From an uncultured Lachnospiraceae bacterium (GTDB lineage: Bacteria > Bacillota > Clostridia > Lachnospirales > Lachnospiraceae), in the NCBI GenBank assembly GCA_900317585.1, contig ONHG01000010.1:1-64000 (forward strand): 64,000 bases of DNA. Direction: 5' to 3'. Shown in pieces: positions 7,656 to 17,470 of the stretch. The notes under the pieces were generated by a model. The model was not told the DNA's origin. It saw only the letters and a list, made by a program, of their open reading frames with translations, and made no database searches. The translations under genes were made by a program, and so were the position numbers. How positions within the stretch are numbered: the stretch's first letter is position 1; every line of letters starts with the position of its first letter.

Positions 7656-9638
7656 ATGGAATTTAAACTGCATTCAAAATACAAGCCGACCGGCGACCAG
7701 CCGCAGGCGATAGAGCAGCTTGTAAAGGGCTTTAAGGAGGGCAACCAGTTTGAGACCTTACTTGGAGTTACAGGCTCCGGCAAGACCTTTACCATGGCTA
7801 ATGTCATTGCAGCACTCAATAAGCCTACACTTATCATATCGCACAATAAGACACTGGCGGGGCAGCTCTATGGTGAGATGAAGGAGTTTTTCCCCGAAAA
7901 TGCAGTAGAATACTTTGTTTCCTACTACGACTATTACCAGCCTGAGGCCTATGTGCCGCAGTCTGATACGTACATAGCCAAGGATTCCTCTGTAAATGAT
8001 GAGATAGATAAGCTCAGGCTTTCGGCCACGGCAGCACTCACGGAGCGAAAGGACGTCATTGTCGTGGCATCGGTTTCCTGCATATACGGACTTGGAAGTC
8101 CTGATGAATGGACAGGCATGAGTATTTCGCTGCGCCCGGGGCAGGAGAGGGACAGGGATGATCTCGCGAGGGCTCTCATAGATTTACAGTACACCAGGAA
8201 TGATATGGATTTTCACCGTGGCACATTCAGAGTGCATGGTGATGTGCTTGATATATTTCCGGCAAATGCCGATGATACGGCAATCAGGGTTGAGTTTTTC
8301 GGTGATGAGATAGACCGGATAGTGGAGGTCGATGTGCTGACCGGCGAGGTAAAGTGTTCGCTTGAGCATACGATGATCTTCCCGGCATCGCACTATGTTG
8401 TTTCGCAGGAGAAGATAAATGAGGCCTGCCTCAATATAGAGAAAGAGCTTGAGGAGCGTGTGAAGTATTTTAAGGGCGAGGACAAGCTCATAGAGGCTCA
8501 GCGAATAGCAGAGAGGACCAATTTTGACATAGAGATGATGAGGGAGACAGGCTTCTGCTCAGGAATTGAGAACTATACGAGGCATCTGAACTTTGCAAAG
8601 CCGGGGGAACCTCCTATGACACTCATAGATTTCTTCCCGGATGATTTTCTCATAATCGTGGATGAGTCACATATCACGATTCCGCAGATAGGCGGTATGT
8701 ATGCGGGTGACCGCTCCAGAAAGACCACTCTTGTGGACTATGGCTTCAGACTGCCCTCGGCCCTTGACAACAGACCTCTCAATTTCGAGGAGTTCGAGGG
8801 TAAAATAGACCAGATGCTCTTTGTCTCAGCCACTCCGAATAAGTATGAGAATGAGCATGAGCTGCTTCGTGCGGAGCAGATTATCAGACCGACAGGACTT
8901 TTGGATCCGGAAATATCAGTGCGCCCTGTTGAGGGACAGATTGATGACCTTGTATCAGAGGTCAATAAGGAGACTGCAAACCATCACAAGGTGCTTATCA
9001 CCACGCTCACAAAGCGTATGGCTGAGGATCTCACAAACTATATGGCAGAGCTTGGCATCAGGGTAAAGTACCTGCATTCAGATATAGATACACTTGAGAG
9101 ATCGGAGATAATACGTGACCTGCGTCTTGACGTATTTGACGTGCTCGTCGGCATCAATCTGCTCAGGGAGGGACTTGATATCCCGGAGATTACACTTGTT
9201 GCCATACTTGATGCGGATAAGGAGGGCTTCCTTCGTTCGGAGACCTCACTTATCCAGACGATAGGACGTGCCGCACGTAACAGTGAGGGCCATGTTATAA
9301 TGTACGCGGACAAGATTACAGACTCCATGCGTGTCGCAATTGACGAGACAAAGCGTCGTAGAAAGGTACAGGAAGAGTACAATGAGGCTCACGGCATCAC
9401 ACCGCAGACCATTCAGAAATCCGTGCGTGATCTCATAGCTATCTCAAAGAAGGTAGCGGCCGATGAGAATGCTCTTGACAAAGATCCGGAGTCAATGAGT
9501 AAAAAAGAGCTTGAGAAGCATATCGCGGATATAGAGAAAAAGATGAAAAAAGCAGCGGCAGAGCTCAATTTCGAGGCTGCTGCAGAGTACAGGGATAAGC
9601 TTATTATGCTGAAAAACACACTGAGGGATATACGATAA
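7656..9638 (+). CDS. uvrB: excinuclease ABC subunit B
   Basis: This is UvrB of nucleotide excision repair: the helicase-like subunit that is loaded on damage by UvrA and recruits UvrC. From the ATG at 7656 it has 660 residues, the usual length. GGAGG (7640-7644) sits correctly before this codon, so the longer reading frame from 7590 is not used. Motifs: Walker [10 protein letters not shown], the damage-probing beta-hairpin [13 protein letters not shown], helicase motif [11 protein letters not shown], the QTIGRAARN motif VI and a C-terminal UVR coiled-coil domain. It is in an operon with uvrA, 41 bases apart. Confidence 0.97.
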   Translation: MEFKLHSKYKPTGDQPQAIEQLVKGFKEGNQFETLLGVTGSGKTFTMANVIAALNKPTLIISHNKTLAGQLYGEMKEFFPENAVEYFVSYYDYYQPEAYVPQSDTYIAKDSSVNDEIDKLRLSATAALTERKDVIVVASVSCIYGLGSPDEWTGMSISLRPGQERDRDDLARALIDLQYTRNDMDFHRGTFRVHGDVLDIFPANADDTAIRVEFFGDEIDRIVEVDVLTGEVKCSLEHTMIFPASHYVVSQEKINEACLNIEKELEERVKYFKGEDKLIEAQRIAERTNFDIEMMRETGFCSGIENYTRHLNFAKPGEPPMTLIDFFPDDFLIIVDESHITIPQIGGMYAGDRSRKTTLVDYGFRLPSALDNRPLNFEEFEGKIDQMLFVSATPNKYENEHELLRAEQIIRPTGLLDPEISVRPVEGQIDDLVSEVNKETANHHKVLITTLTKRMAEDLTNYMAELGIRVKYLHSDIDTLERSEIIRDLRLDVFDVLVGINLLREGLDIPEITLVAILDADKEGFLRSETSLIQTIGRAARNSEGHVIMYADKITDSMRVAIDETKRRRKVQEEYNEAHGITPQTIQKSVRDLIAISKKVAADENALDKDPESMSKKELEKHIADIEKKMKKAAAELNFEAAAEYRDKLIMLKNTLRDIR

Positions 9639-9679
9639 AAGCTTATGATATTTGGAAGCAATTTGGAGGAACACAAATT

Positions 9680-12526
9680 ATGGCAAAGAAGGAAAGAAAA
9701 TACATCAAAATACGAGGTGCCAGTGAGCACAATCTAAAGTGTGTCAGTCTCGACATCCCAAGAGATGAGTTTGTTGTTTTTACAGGGCTTTCAGGCTCCG
9801 GCAAGTCATCACTCGCATTTGATACCATATATGCTGAGGGACAGCGCAGGTACATGGAGTCACTTTCATCGTATGCGCGTCAGTTTTTAGGGCAGATGGA
9901 GAAGCCGAATGTGGAGTCTATAGAGGGACTTCCGCCTGCCATCTCCATTGACCAGAAATCCACCAACAAGAACCCACGTTCAACTGTCGGAACAGTCACA
10001 GAGATATATGATTACTTCAGACTGCTTTATGCCAGAATTGGAATACCACACTGTCCGAAGTGCGGGCGTGCCATTACAAAGCAGACTATAGACCAGATGG
10101 TGGATACTGTTATGGCACTGCCTGAGCGCACACGTATCCAGCTTCTTGCACCGGTGGTCAGAGGCCGCAAGGGTGAGCACCAGAAGCTGTTCGAGAGAGC
10201 CAAAAAGAGCGGATACGTGCGTGTGATTGTAGATGGCAGCATGTATGAGCTCTCTGAGGATATCCCGATGGAGAAAAATATAAAGCACAATATTGATATA
10301 GTAGTGGATCGCCTGGTTGTAAAGCCGGGCATAGAGAAGAGGCTTACTGATTCACTTGAAAATGTATTTGAACTGACAGAGGGCAATGCCATAGTTGATA
10401 TTGTGGATGGCGAACAGATGACCTTTTCCCAGAATTTTGCGTGCCCTGACTGTGGCATAAGCATAGATGAGGTTGAGCCGAGAAGTTTCTCCTTCAACAA
10501 TCCGTTCGGAGCATGTCCGACCTGCTACGGACTCGGCTACAAGATGGAGTTTGACCCACAGCTTATGGTGCCTGACTCATCGCTTTCCATATCAGAGGGC
10601 GCCATACAGGTGATGGGCTGGCAGTCATGTACAGACCCAAAGAGCTATACCTATGCGACACTTCGTGCGCTGCATGAGGGCTATGGGCTTCCTCTGGACA
10701 TACCGATTGATGATTTATCTGCAGATATGAAAAAACTGCTTTTTTACGGTGGAGACGGCAGGGTGCTCAAGGTCAGATACAAGGGGCAGAGAGGCGAAGG
10801 CGTCTATGACCTTGTATGGAACGGCCTTGTGGACAATGTTGAGCGACGATACAAGGAGACCTTTTCTGATACGGCAAAGGCTGAGTATGAGCAGTTTATG
10901 CGCATCACTCCGTGTACGAGCTGTAAGGGGCAGAGGCTTAAGCCGTCGTCACTTGCCGTTACGGTTGCGGACAAGAACATATATGAGATGACGTCCATGT
11001 CTGTGAAGGAGCTTGTGAAGTTCCTTGCTGATATAGAGCTTACAGAGCAGCAGCACTATATAGGAGACCAGATACTAAAGGAAATCCGTGCGAGAGTTGG
11101 CTTTTTGCAGCAGGTCGGCCTTGATTACCTCACCCTTACCCGTGGCACGGCAAGCCTTTCAGGTGGGGAAGCCCAGCGAATCAGGCTTGCCACGCAGATA
11201 GGCTCAGGGCTTGTCGGTGTGGCGTATATACTTGATGAGCCAAGTATTGGACTGCATCAGAGGGATAACGACAAGCTGCTTGGCGCACTTATGAATCTTA
11301 AGAATCTGGGAAATACGCTCATAGTTGTGGAGCATGATGAGGATACCATGCGTGCAGCGGATTATATCGTGGATGTAGGGCCGGGAGCCGGCTCGCACGG
11401 CGGGGAGATAGTGGCGGCAGGCTCATTAAAAGACATCATAAAGTGCAAGAAATCACTCACAGGAGCATATCTGAGCGGTAAAATAAAGATACCGGTGCCA
11501 CAGGAGAGGCGCAAGCCAAGCGGATATATCACGATAAGAGGAGCCAGGGAGAATAACCTGAAAAATATTGATGTGCAGATACCTCTTGGTATCATGACCT
11601 GTGTCACTGGTGTGTCGGGCTCGGGAAAGAGCTCGCTGACCAATGAGATACTCTACAGGCATCTGGCCAAATCCTTAAACAGAGCCAGGTGTATCGCAGG
11701 TGACCACGACGGTATAGATGGTCTTGAACAGCTTGATAAGGTCATAGACATCGACCAGTCACCGATAGGACGTACACCCCGCTCTAATCCCGCCACATAT
11801 ACAGGTGTGTTTGACATGATAAGAGACCTCTTTGCATCCACACCCGATGCCAAGGCAAAGGGCTATAAAAAGGGCCGTTTCAGTTTCAATGTAAAGGGCG
11901 GTCGGTGTGAGGCCTGCGGCGGCGATGGAATCCTTAAGATAGAGATGCATTTCCTGCCTGATGTATATGTGCCGTGTGAGGTCTGCGGAGGCAAGCGATA
12001 TAACAGGGAGACACTTGATGTAAAGTACAAGGGCAAGAGCATATATGATGTGCTGGATATGACAGTGGAGGAGGCACTTGAATTTTTTAAAAATGTGCCA
12101 AAAATCCAAAACAAGATACAGTCGCTCTATGATGTCGGACTATCCTACGTGAAGCTGGGACAGCCGTCCACAGAGCTTTCGGGTGGTGAGGCACAGCGTA
12201 TCAAGCTTGCCACAGAGCTTAGCAGAAAGAGCACCGGAAAGACCATATATATACTCGATGAGCCGACCACGGGACTACACTTTGCAGATGTACACAAGCT
12301 TGTGGAGATACTGCGCAGGCTGTCAGACGGAGGCAATACGGTGGTTGTTATCGAGCACAATCTCGATGTGATAAAGACAGCTGACTATATCATAGACATG
12401 GGACCTGAGGGCGGAGACGGCGGCGGAACCGTCATAGCGCAGGGTACACCTGAGGAGATATGCGAGGTAAAACAGTCATATACGGGCCTGTTTTTGAAAC
12501 CATATCTGGAAAAAGACCGCAAATAG
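9680..12526 (+). CDS. uvrA: excinuclease ABC subunit A
   Basis: This is a 948-residue UvrA, the damage-sensing ABC-type ATPase of nucleotide excision repair. Two Walker A motifs are present (GLSGSGKSS near residue 35 and GVSGSGKSS near 641), along with two LSGGEAQRI signature motifs. Three zinc modules can be seen: CPKCG near 121, CPDCG with CPTCYGLGY near 253-285, and CEACGGDG with [10 protein letters not shown]. It is complete and of normal length. It lies 41 bases downstream of uvrB, with GGAGG before its start, and is probably co-induced through the LexA box before uvrB. Confidence 0.98.
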   Translation: MAKKERKYIKIRGASEHNLKCVSLDIPRDEFVVFTGLSGSGKSSLAFDTIYAEGQRRYMESLSSYARQFLGQMEKPNVESIEGLPPAISIDQKSTNKNPRSTVGTVTEIYDYFRLLYARIGIPHCPKCGRAITKQTIDQMVDTVMALPERTRIQLLAPVVRGRKGEHQKLFERAKKSGYVRVIVDGSMYELSEDIPMEKNIKHNIDIVVDRLVVKPGIEKRLTDSLENVFELTEGNAIVDIVDGEQMTFSQNFACPDCGISIDEVEPRSFSFNNPFGACPTCYGLGYKMEFDPQLMVPDSSLSISEGAIQVMGWQSCTDPKSYTYATLRALHEGYGLPLDIPIDDLSADMKKLLFYGGDGRVLKVRYKGQRGEGVYDLVWNGLVDNVERRYKETFSDTAKAEYEQFMRITPCTSCKGQRLKPSSLAVTVADKNIYEMTSMSVKELVKFLADIELTEQQHYIGDQILKEIRARVGFLQQVGLDYLTLTRGTASLSGGEAQRIRLATQIGSGLVGVAYILDEPSIGLHQRDNDKLLGALMNLKNLGNTLIVVEHDEDTMRAADYIVDVGPGAGSHGGEIVAAGSLKDIIKCKKSLTGAYLSGKIKIPVPQERRKPSGYITIRGARENNLKNIDVQIPLGIMTCVTGVSGSGKSSLTNEILYRHLAKSLNRARCIAGDHDGIDGLEQLDKVIDIDQSPIGRTPRSNPATYTGVFDMIRDLFASTPDAKAKGYKKGRFSFNVKGGRCEACGGDGILKIEMHFLPDVYVPCEVCGGKRYNRETLDVKYKGKSIYDVLDMTVEEALEFFKNVPKIQNKIQSLYDVGLSYVKLGQPSTELSGGEAQRIKLATELSRKSTGKTIYILDEPTTGLHFADVHKLVEILRRLSDGGNTVVVIEHNLDVIKTADYIIDMGPEGGDGGGTVIAQGTPEEICEVKQSYTGLFLKPYLEKDRK

Positions 12527-12567
12527 TTTAATTTTTTATTAAAAGTAGCCAATTTTAAAAAAAAAGT

Positions 12568-12595
12568 TTGAAAAATGGGATTTATTGTATATAAT
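12568..12595 (+). promoter_or_regulatory. mreB promoter
   Basis: TTGAAA (12568-12573), a 16-base spacer and TATAAT (12590-12595) lie in the 220-base gap after uvrA. The transcript would have a 5' leader of about 145 bases, in which I see no recognisable riboswitch. Confidence 0.5.
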
Positions 12596-12746
12596 AAGAG
12601 AGTGTATGTGTAAATTTAATGGTGTGGCAGTTATGAATCAGACTCAGTGGCTTGATAAATGACGTTCAGGTAACATAGATTGATAGCTGTAATAGATATA
12701 TGCAATAAACTTTGATAAATATGAAAACAGGAAAGGGGCTATCAAA

Positions 12747-13745
12747 ATGGTCGGATCAGATATCGGAATTGATTTAGGAACAGCAAGTATACTTGTTTAT
12801 ATAAAAGGAAAGGGTGTTGTATTAAAAGAGCCTTCTGTAGTAGCTATTGACAAGGATACAGACAAAATTAAGGCAATCGGAGAGGAAGCCAGACTCATGC
12901 TTGGAAGAACACCGGGCAACATTATGGCAGTAAGACCACTCCGACAGGGTGTTATTTCAGATTACAAGACCACTGAAAAGATGATCAAGTATTTCATCCA
13001 GAAGGCAATCGGCAAAAAGAGCTTTAGAAAGCCGCTTGTCAGCGTATGCGTACCAAGCGGAGTAACAGAGGTCGAGAAAAAGGCAGTAGAGGATGCAACA
13101 TTTGAGGCAGGAGCCAGAGATGTAAAGATTATCGAGGAGCCTATAGCAGCGGCGATAGGTGCCGGAATAGATATTGCAAAGCCATGTGGAAACATGATAG
13201 TAGATATCGGAGGAGGTACATCGGATATTGCGGTGATTTCACTTGGAGGCTCTGTAGTAAGTACATCAATAAAGATTGCCGGAGACGATTTTGATGAGGC
13301 AATCGTGAGATACATGAGAAAGAAGCATAATCTGCTTATCGGAGAAAGAACAGCAGAGGATATCAAGATGAGAATAGGCACATGCTACCCTCTTGCACAG
13401 CCGGAGACACTTGAGGTCAGGGGAAGAAACCTTGTAACAGGACTTCCTAGAACCATCACTGTAAGCTCTGAGGAAACAGAGGAAGCACTCAGAGAGGCTA
13501 CTCTTCAGATAGTTGATGCTGTTCATTCAGTGCTTGAGCAGACACCTCCTGAGCTTGCAGCCGATGTCGCAGACAGAGGAATTGTACTCACAGGTGGGGG
13601 ATCCCTCCTTCGTGGACTTGAGGAGCTTATTGAGGAGAAGACCGGCATCAATACAATAACAGCAGAACAGCCTATGACCTGTGTGGCAATCGGAACAGGA
13701 AAGTATGTTGAGTTTCTTGCAGGTAAAAAGGATGAAGAGTTTTAA
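12747..13745 (+). CDS. mreB: MreB/Mbl-type rod-shape actin
   Basis: This is a 332-residue bacterial actin that organises sidewall peptidoglycan synthesis as membrane-attached filaments. Actin-fold motifs are clear: phosphate 1 IGIDLGTASILVY (about 5-17), connect/phosphate 2 DIGGGTSDIAVISLGG (about 152-167) and the adenosine motif LTGGGSLLRGLEEL. The mreC and mreD partners are not adjacent, so this may be an Mbl- or MreBH-like paralogue. AAAGGGG precedes the start. It is followed by comFC after 128 bases. Confidence 0.93.
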   Translation: MVGSDIGIDLGTASILVYIKGKGVVLKEPSVVAIDKDTDKIKAIGEEARLMLGRTPGNIMAVRPLRQGVISDYKTTEKMIKYFIQKAIGKKSFRKPLVSVCVPSGVTEVEKKAVEDATFEAGARDVKIIEEPIAAAIGAGIDIAKPCGNMIVDIGGGTSDIAVISLGGSVVSTSIKIAGDDFDEAIVRYMRKKHNLLIGERTAEDIKMRIGTCYPLAQPETLEVRGRNLVTGLPRTITVSSEETEEALREATLQIVDAVHSVLEQTPPELAADVADRGIVLTGGGSLLRGLEELIEEKTGINTITAEQPMTCVAIGTGKYVEFLAGKKDEEF

Positions 13746-13873
13746 TTAGATGACGGAAAGAAAGTGGAGAGCAATAAGTTTCTACTGTTAAAGAGATATT
13801 TATTGCACTCCGCTTTTTATATATTAAAGAGTAATAGTTATTGTAAAGATTAACATAAAATTCGGGGATAAAA

Positions 13874-14626
13874 ATGGGAAGGTTTACAGATATATATAGG
13901 GAAATACTGGATGTCATATTTCCGCCAAGATGTCCGGTGTGTGATGGACTCCTCAGTCCTTATGAGCATCTTATACATAGTGATTGTAAAAAGAAACTTA
14001 TAGAGATAAAGCAGCCTGTATGCATGCGCTGTGGAAAAACCGTAGTCACTGAGAGGCATGAGTATTGTGATGACTGCAAGCGTACCGTTGAAGACTGCAG
14101 GAAATACCGGAAAAAAGATTTTTACAAACAGGGAAAAGCCCTGTTTGGTTATAAAGGCAGCATAAAGGAATCAATGTACAGATTTAAATATGCGAATCGC
14201 AGAGAGTATGCAGCTTTTTTTGCAGAAACGGCGGTTGATAAATACGCCGAATGGATAAGGCAATGCGGTATAGAAGTTATTGTCCCGGTACCGATGCACA
14301 AACGAAAGAGAAGGGAAAGGGGCTATAATCAGGCGGAATGCTTTGGCAGACAGTTGTCGGAAAAAACAGGTATCCCGATGGCACGGGGGCTTGTCCGCAG
14401 AGTGAAGAATACAGAGCCGTTGAAGCAGCTGGGATACGTTGAACGCAAAAAAAATCTTGACGGGGCTTTTCAAGTTTTAGATAGTATAGTAAAATATGAC
14501 CATATACTAATAGTTGACGATATATATACCACCGGAAGCACTATTGAGTCTATCGGACATGCAATAGCAAAAAAAGGTGAGTGCAGTGTATATGCCCTTT
14601 GTATTTGCACAGGGCAGGGAAAATAG
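13874..14626 (+). CDS. comFC: ComF family phosphoribosyltransferase-like protein
   Basis: This 250-residue protein has an N-terminal zinc-ribbon-like region with paired cysteines (CPVCDG, CMRCG, CDDC) and a C-terminal phosphoribosyltransferase fold with the PRPP motif ILIVDDIYTTGST (about residues 212-224). ComFC acts with the ComFA helicase in uptake of transforming DNA in Bacillus; no comFA is nearby. The reading frame downstream (yvyF-like) keeps the Bacillus gene order comFC-yvyF, and the two genes are 11 bases apart. Confidence 0.9.
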   Translation: MGRFTDIYREILDVIFPPRCPVCDGLLSPYEHLIHSDCKKKLIEIKQPVCMRCGKTVVTERHEYCDDCKRTVEDCRKYRKKDFYKQGKALFGYKGSIKESMYRFKYANRREYAAFFAETAVDKYAEWIRQCGIEVIVPVPMHKRKRRERGYNQAECFGRQLSEKTGIPMARGLVRRVKNTEPLKQLGYVERKKNLDGAFQVLDSIVKYDHILIVDDIYTTGSTIESIGHAIAKKGECSVYALCICTGQGK

Positions 14627-14637
14627 GAGGTTTTTAT

Positions 14638-15042
14638 ATGAATGTGACAAATTGCAGAGGCTGTGGCAGACTATTTAATCAATTATCAAATGAGCAGCTT
14701 TGTCCAAACTGTATGAAAAAAATGGATGAAAAATTTGAGGTAGTAAAAAAATTCGTGGATGATAATCCGAACGTTCCGGTAGAAACTGTTGCAAAAGAAA
14801 CCGAAACAACCATGAAACAGCTTAACAAATGGATCAGGGAGGAAAGATTGACTTTTGCACCGGGCTCAGTATATGGTCTGCCATGTGAGTGTTGCGGAAA
14901 AACAATACCTACAGGAAAATACTGTGATGAGTGCAAGAAAAAGCTTGCCAATACATTGCAGAGTGTACTGGACAAGCCGGCACAAAAAAGAGAGAATAAG
15001 AGGATAATTGCAGATAAAGAAAAGATGAGATATATTAAGTAG
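14638..15042 (+). CDS. yvyF: YvyF-like flagellar operon protein (TIGR03826 type)
   Basis: This is a 134-residue small zinc-ribbon protein. It has CRGCGRLFNQ at residues 5-14, CPNCMKKM near 22-29 and a second cysteine group CECCGKTIPTGKYCDECKK in the C-terminal half. The middle (PVETVAKETETTMKQLNKW) reads as a helix-turn-helix. The ATG at 14638 has AGGAGG six bases upstream and is preferred over the longer frame from 14581 that overlaps comFC. In Bacillus subtilis yvyF sits between comFC and flgM and binds flagellin secretion factors; here no flagellar gene follows, and unknown membrane proteins and c-di-AMP genes do. Confidence 0.8.
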   Translation: MNVTNCRGCGRLFNQLSNEQLCPNCMKKMDEKFEVVKKFVDDNPNVPVETVAKETETTMKQLNKWIREERLTFAPGSVYGLPCECCGKTIPTGKYCDECKKKLANTLQSVLDKPAQKRENKRIIADKEKMRYIK

Positions 15043-15073
15043 TATAATATTGCGTCTTAAGCGAGGAAAATTT

Positions 15074-15478
15074 ATGATTAATGAAGAAAAAGTGAAAGAG
15101 CTTTTCCATGTCGCTGTGTATGACAGCAAGGATAAACGCGTTGATAAGCAGGCAGCGTCATATTACGGCTGGGACTATTTATGGAAGGAAGGCTTAAAAA
15201 GCTTTTTTACCGGAACATTTGCATTTGCTGGTCTGGTAGTTTTATGGATGGCAATCAATGCAGAGGATCTTATTAACCGGATAAACAACCTTGATTTTAA
15301 ATCAATAGGAATTACAACCGGGGTGTTATATGTGGCATTTTTAGCAGTTTACATTTTTGTCACAATTGTGGTGTATGCTTCAAGATATAAGGCAGGCCGA
15401 AAAGAAGTTCATGAATATATGAGTCATCTTAAGGAGGTCGGAAAGATATACTCAAGAGAGGAAAAAATAAAGAGATAG
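15074..15478 (+). CDS. small two-helix membrane protein, unknown
   Basis: From the ATG at 15074, which follows AGGAAA, this is a 134-residue protein (a TTG eight codons earlier lacks a site). The N-terminal half is charged, with many lysines. Two likely membrane segments follow (FFTGTFAFAGLVVLWMAI, and IGITTGVLYVAFLAVYIFV), then a charged tail. I do not recognise the family. It stands between yvyF and another membrane protein, with spacing of 31 and 9 bases, so it is probably co-transcribed with the c-di-AMP genes. Confidence 0.7.
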   Translation: MINEEKVKELFHVAVYDSKDKRVDKQAASYYGWDYLWKEGLKSFFTGTFAFAGLVVLWMAINAEDLINRINNLDFKSIGITTGVLYVAFLAVYIFVTIVVYASRYKAGRKEVHEYMSHLKEVGKIYSREEKIKR

Positions 15479-15487
15479 GGAGCCCTT

Positions 15488-16528
15488 ATGAATAAATTAC
15501 TGGAAATTAGAGACAAGGCAGTAAAGTTTTACGGTGAATATGAAAACTATATATTCCCAATAATAAAATTTATTATTGCATTTACTGCATTTTTGACAAT
15601 AGATTTGAATATTGGTTATATGACACAGATCAGCTCATTGCCGGTGGCACTTGTTCTTGCACTTTTGTGTGCGCTTTTCCCGGCAAATACGGCTATATTT
15701 ATTGCATCGGTAATGATATTGCTTGATATGTATGCGCTCTCGATTGAGGCTGCCACTATCACCTTTGTGCTGTTTATAGTATTATATTTTTTATATTTCA
15801 GGTTTGCACCGAAGGACAGCATGGTGACATTACTCACCCCGGTGTGCTTTCAGCTTCATATTCCTTATGTGATGCCTGTGGCAGCAGGTTTGCTGAGAAA
15901 GGCCTATTCAGTAATTGCGATAGTATGTGGTACTCTTGTTTATTATTTCCTTGATGGGATCAGGCAGAATGCCTCTGCTCTTGCGGAGGTTGCCGACAAA
16001 AAGGGCGGCAGTGCAACAAAGATTAATGTCACAATGGGACAGCTCCTTGAAAACAAGGAAATGCTCATGGTGATGGTAGTGTTTGTGATTACGACTCTGG
16101 TTGTATATCAGGTGAGGCGGCTTAATGTCAATAATTCATGGAATATTGCGACGGTGGCCGGCATACTCATTCAGTTTGTTTCGCTGTTAGTCGGATATTT
16201 AGTACTTGGAATGACGTCAAGACTTGTATGGCTGGTTGTTGGAAGTATTTTTTCACTGTTAGTCGGTGTTATAATCAGATTTATATTTATGGATCTTGAT
16301 TATGCACGTACTGAAAATGTACAGTTTGAGGATGACGAATATTATTATTATGTGAAGGCTGTTCCAAAGAAGATGATTGCCACAGAGGAAAAGGTGGTAA
16401 AGCATTTTGGAAATACAGGAAGCCTGGGAAAGAAAATACCGAAACACAATCAGGAGAATATCAGCAGAAAATCTATAGCGAGAGAGCTTGATATTGATGA
16501 AGACATATTTAAAGACAATAATGATTAA
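15488..16528 (+). CDS. polytopic membrane protein, unknown, upstream of cdaA
   Basis: This 346-residue protein has about eight hydrophobic segments in the first 270 residues and then a soluble, acidic-to-basic tail of about 75 residues that starts with a tyrosine run (EDDEYYYYVK). I cannot name a family. It is co-directional with cdaA, 36 bases before it, so a link to c-di-AMP synthesis at the membrane is possible but rests only on position. The start at 15488 is preceded by a weak TAGGGAG site. Confidence 0.7.
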   Translation: MNKLLEIRDKAVKFYGEYENYIFPIIKFIIAFTAFLTIDLNIGYMTQISSLPVALVLALLCALFPANTAIFIASVMILLDMYALSIEAATITFVLFIVLYFLYFRFAPKDSMVTLLTPVCFQLHIPYVMPVAAGLLRKAYSVIAIVCGTLVYYFLDGIRQNASALAEVADKKGGSATKINVTMGQLLENKEMLMVMVVFVITTLVVYQVRRLNVNNSWNIATVAGILIQFVSLLVGYLVLGMTSRLVWLVVGSIFSLLVGVIIRFIFMDLDYARTENVQFEDDEYYYYVKAVPKKMIATEEKVVKHFGNTGSLGKKIPKHNQENISRKSIARELDIDEDIFKDNND

Positions 16529-16564
16529 AGAAAGGCAGAATAACTGTTGGGAAAGGAGGGTACG

Positions 16565-17470
16565 ATGGAAAATGTGAGTGGTGTATTGGTGCGTTTTAAA
16601 GACCAGTTTCTTACTTTTACAAATGTGCCGGGTGTAAAAATCTGTGTCATAGATATTATAGAGATACTCATTATTTCAGTACTCTTCTATAACATACTTT
16701 TGTGGATTAAGACAACAAGAGCGTGGAATCTCTTTAAGGGAATCATAGTTATATTGCTTTTTGTGCTTGTGGCGGCAATATTCCAGATGGACACCATATT
16801 GTGGCTTGCAGAGAGACTGTTTAATATAGGACTTGTTGCAATGGTTGTTATTTTTCAGCCGGAGCTTCGAAATGCATTGGAAAACCTGGGAGGAAAAACA
16901 ATTCTTGGGGATTTTTTTAGTACGTCGCATGGTGAGGTTGAAAAATTTTCAGATAAGACCATAGAAGAGCTTATAAGAGCATGCTTTGCAATGGGAAAAG
17001 TAAAAACAGGAGCGCTTATAGTTATAGAGGATGAGATTAATCTTGGAGAGTATATCAGAACAGGAATTGATGTTGATGCTATACTTACAAGCCAGCTTCT
17101 CATCAATATATTTGAGAAAAATACACCGCTTCATGACGGAGCAGTGATAGTCCGGGGCAATCGTGTCGTTTCAGCGACATGTTATCTGCCGTTGTCGGAC
17201 AGCCTGACGCTTTCAAAGGATCTTGGAACAAGGCATCGTGCGGCAGTTGGTGTCAGTGAGGTCAGTGATTCACTTACCATAGTGGTTTCAGAGGAGACCG
17301 GAGCGGTGTCAACTGCTTATAAGGGGCATATTGAGCATGATATAGATTCAAAATATCTGAAAGAACAGCTCAAACAGCTCCAGAACAGACACAGAGAGGC
17401 AACAAGATTTGAATTGATAAAAAGGAGGTTTAAGAATGGGAAACAGGATTCTAAAGACCTTCACAAATAA
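16565..17470 (+). CDS. cdaA: diadenylate cyclase CdaA
   Basis: This is a 301-residue membrane-bound diadenylate cyclase that makes c-di-AMP from two ATP. It has three N-terminal membrane helices (about 25-110) and then the DAC domain with the catalytic LHDGAVIV (Asp191-Gly-Ala) and GTRHRAAVG (Arg223-His-Arg) motifs. The ATG at 16565 is preceded by AAAGGAGG (16552-16559) and is preferred to an in-frame TTG at 16547. The 3' end overlaps cdaR by 35 bases, the usual coupling of cyclase and regulator. Known roles of the product are potassium and wall homeostasis. Confidence 0.95.
   Translation: MENVSGVLVRFKDQFLTFTNVPGVKICVIDIIEILIISVLFYNILLWIKTTRAWNLFKGIIVILLFVLVAAIFQMDTILWLAERLFNIGLVAMVVIFQPELRNALENLGGKTILGDFFSTSHGEVEKFSDKTIEELIRACFAMGKVKTGALIVIEDEINLGEYIRTGIDVDAILTSQLLINIFEKNTPLHDGAVIVRGNRVVSATCYLPLSDSLTLSKDLGTRHRAAVGVSEVSDSLTIVVSEETGAVSTAYKGHIEHDIDSKYLKEQLKQLQNRHREATRFELIKRRFKNGKQDSKDLHK

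Noticed and set aside
12601-12660. 18-codon frame in the mreB leader
   Set aside because: No ribosome site precedes it and no conserved features are seen; more likely part of an untranslated leader.
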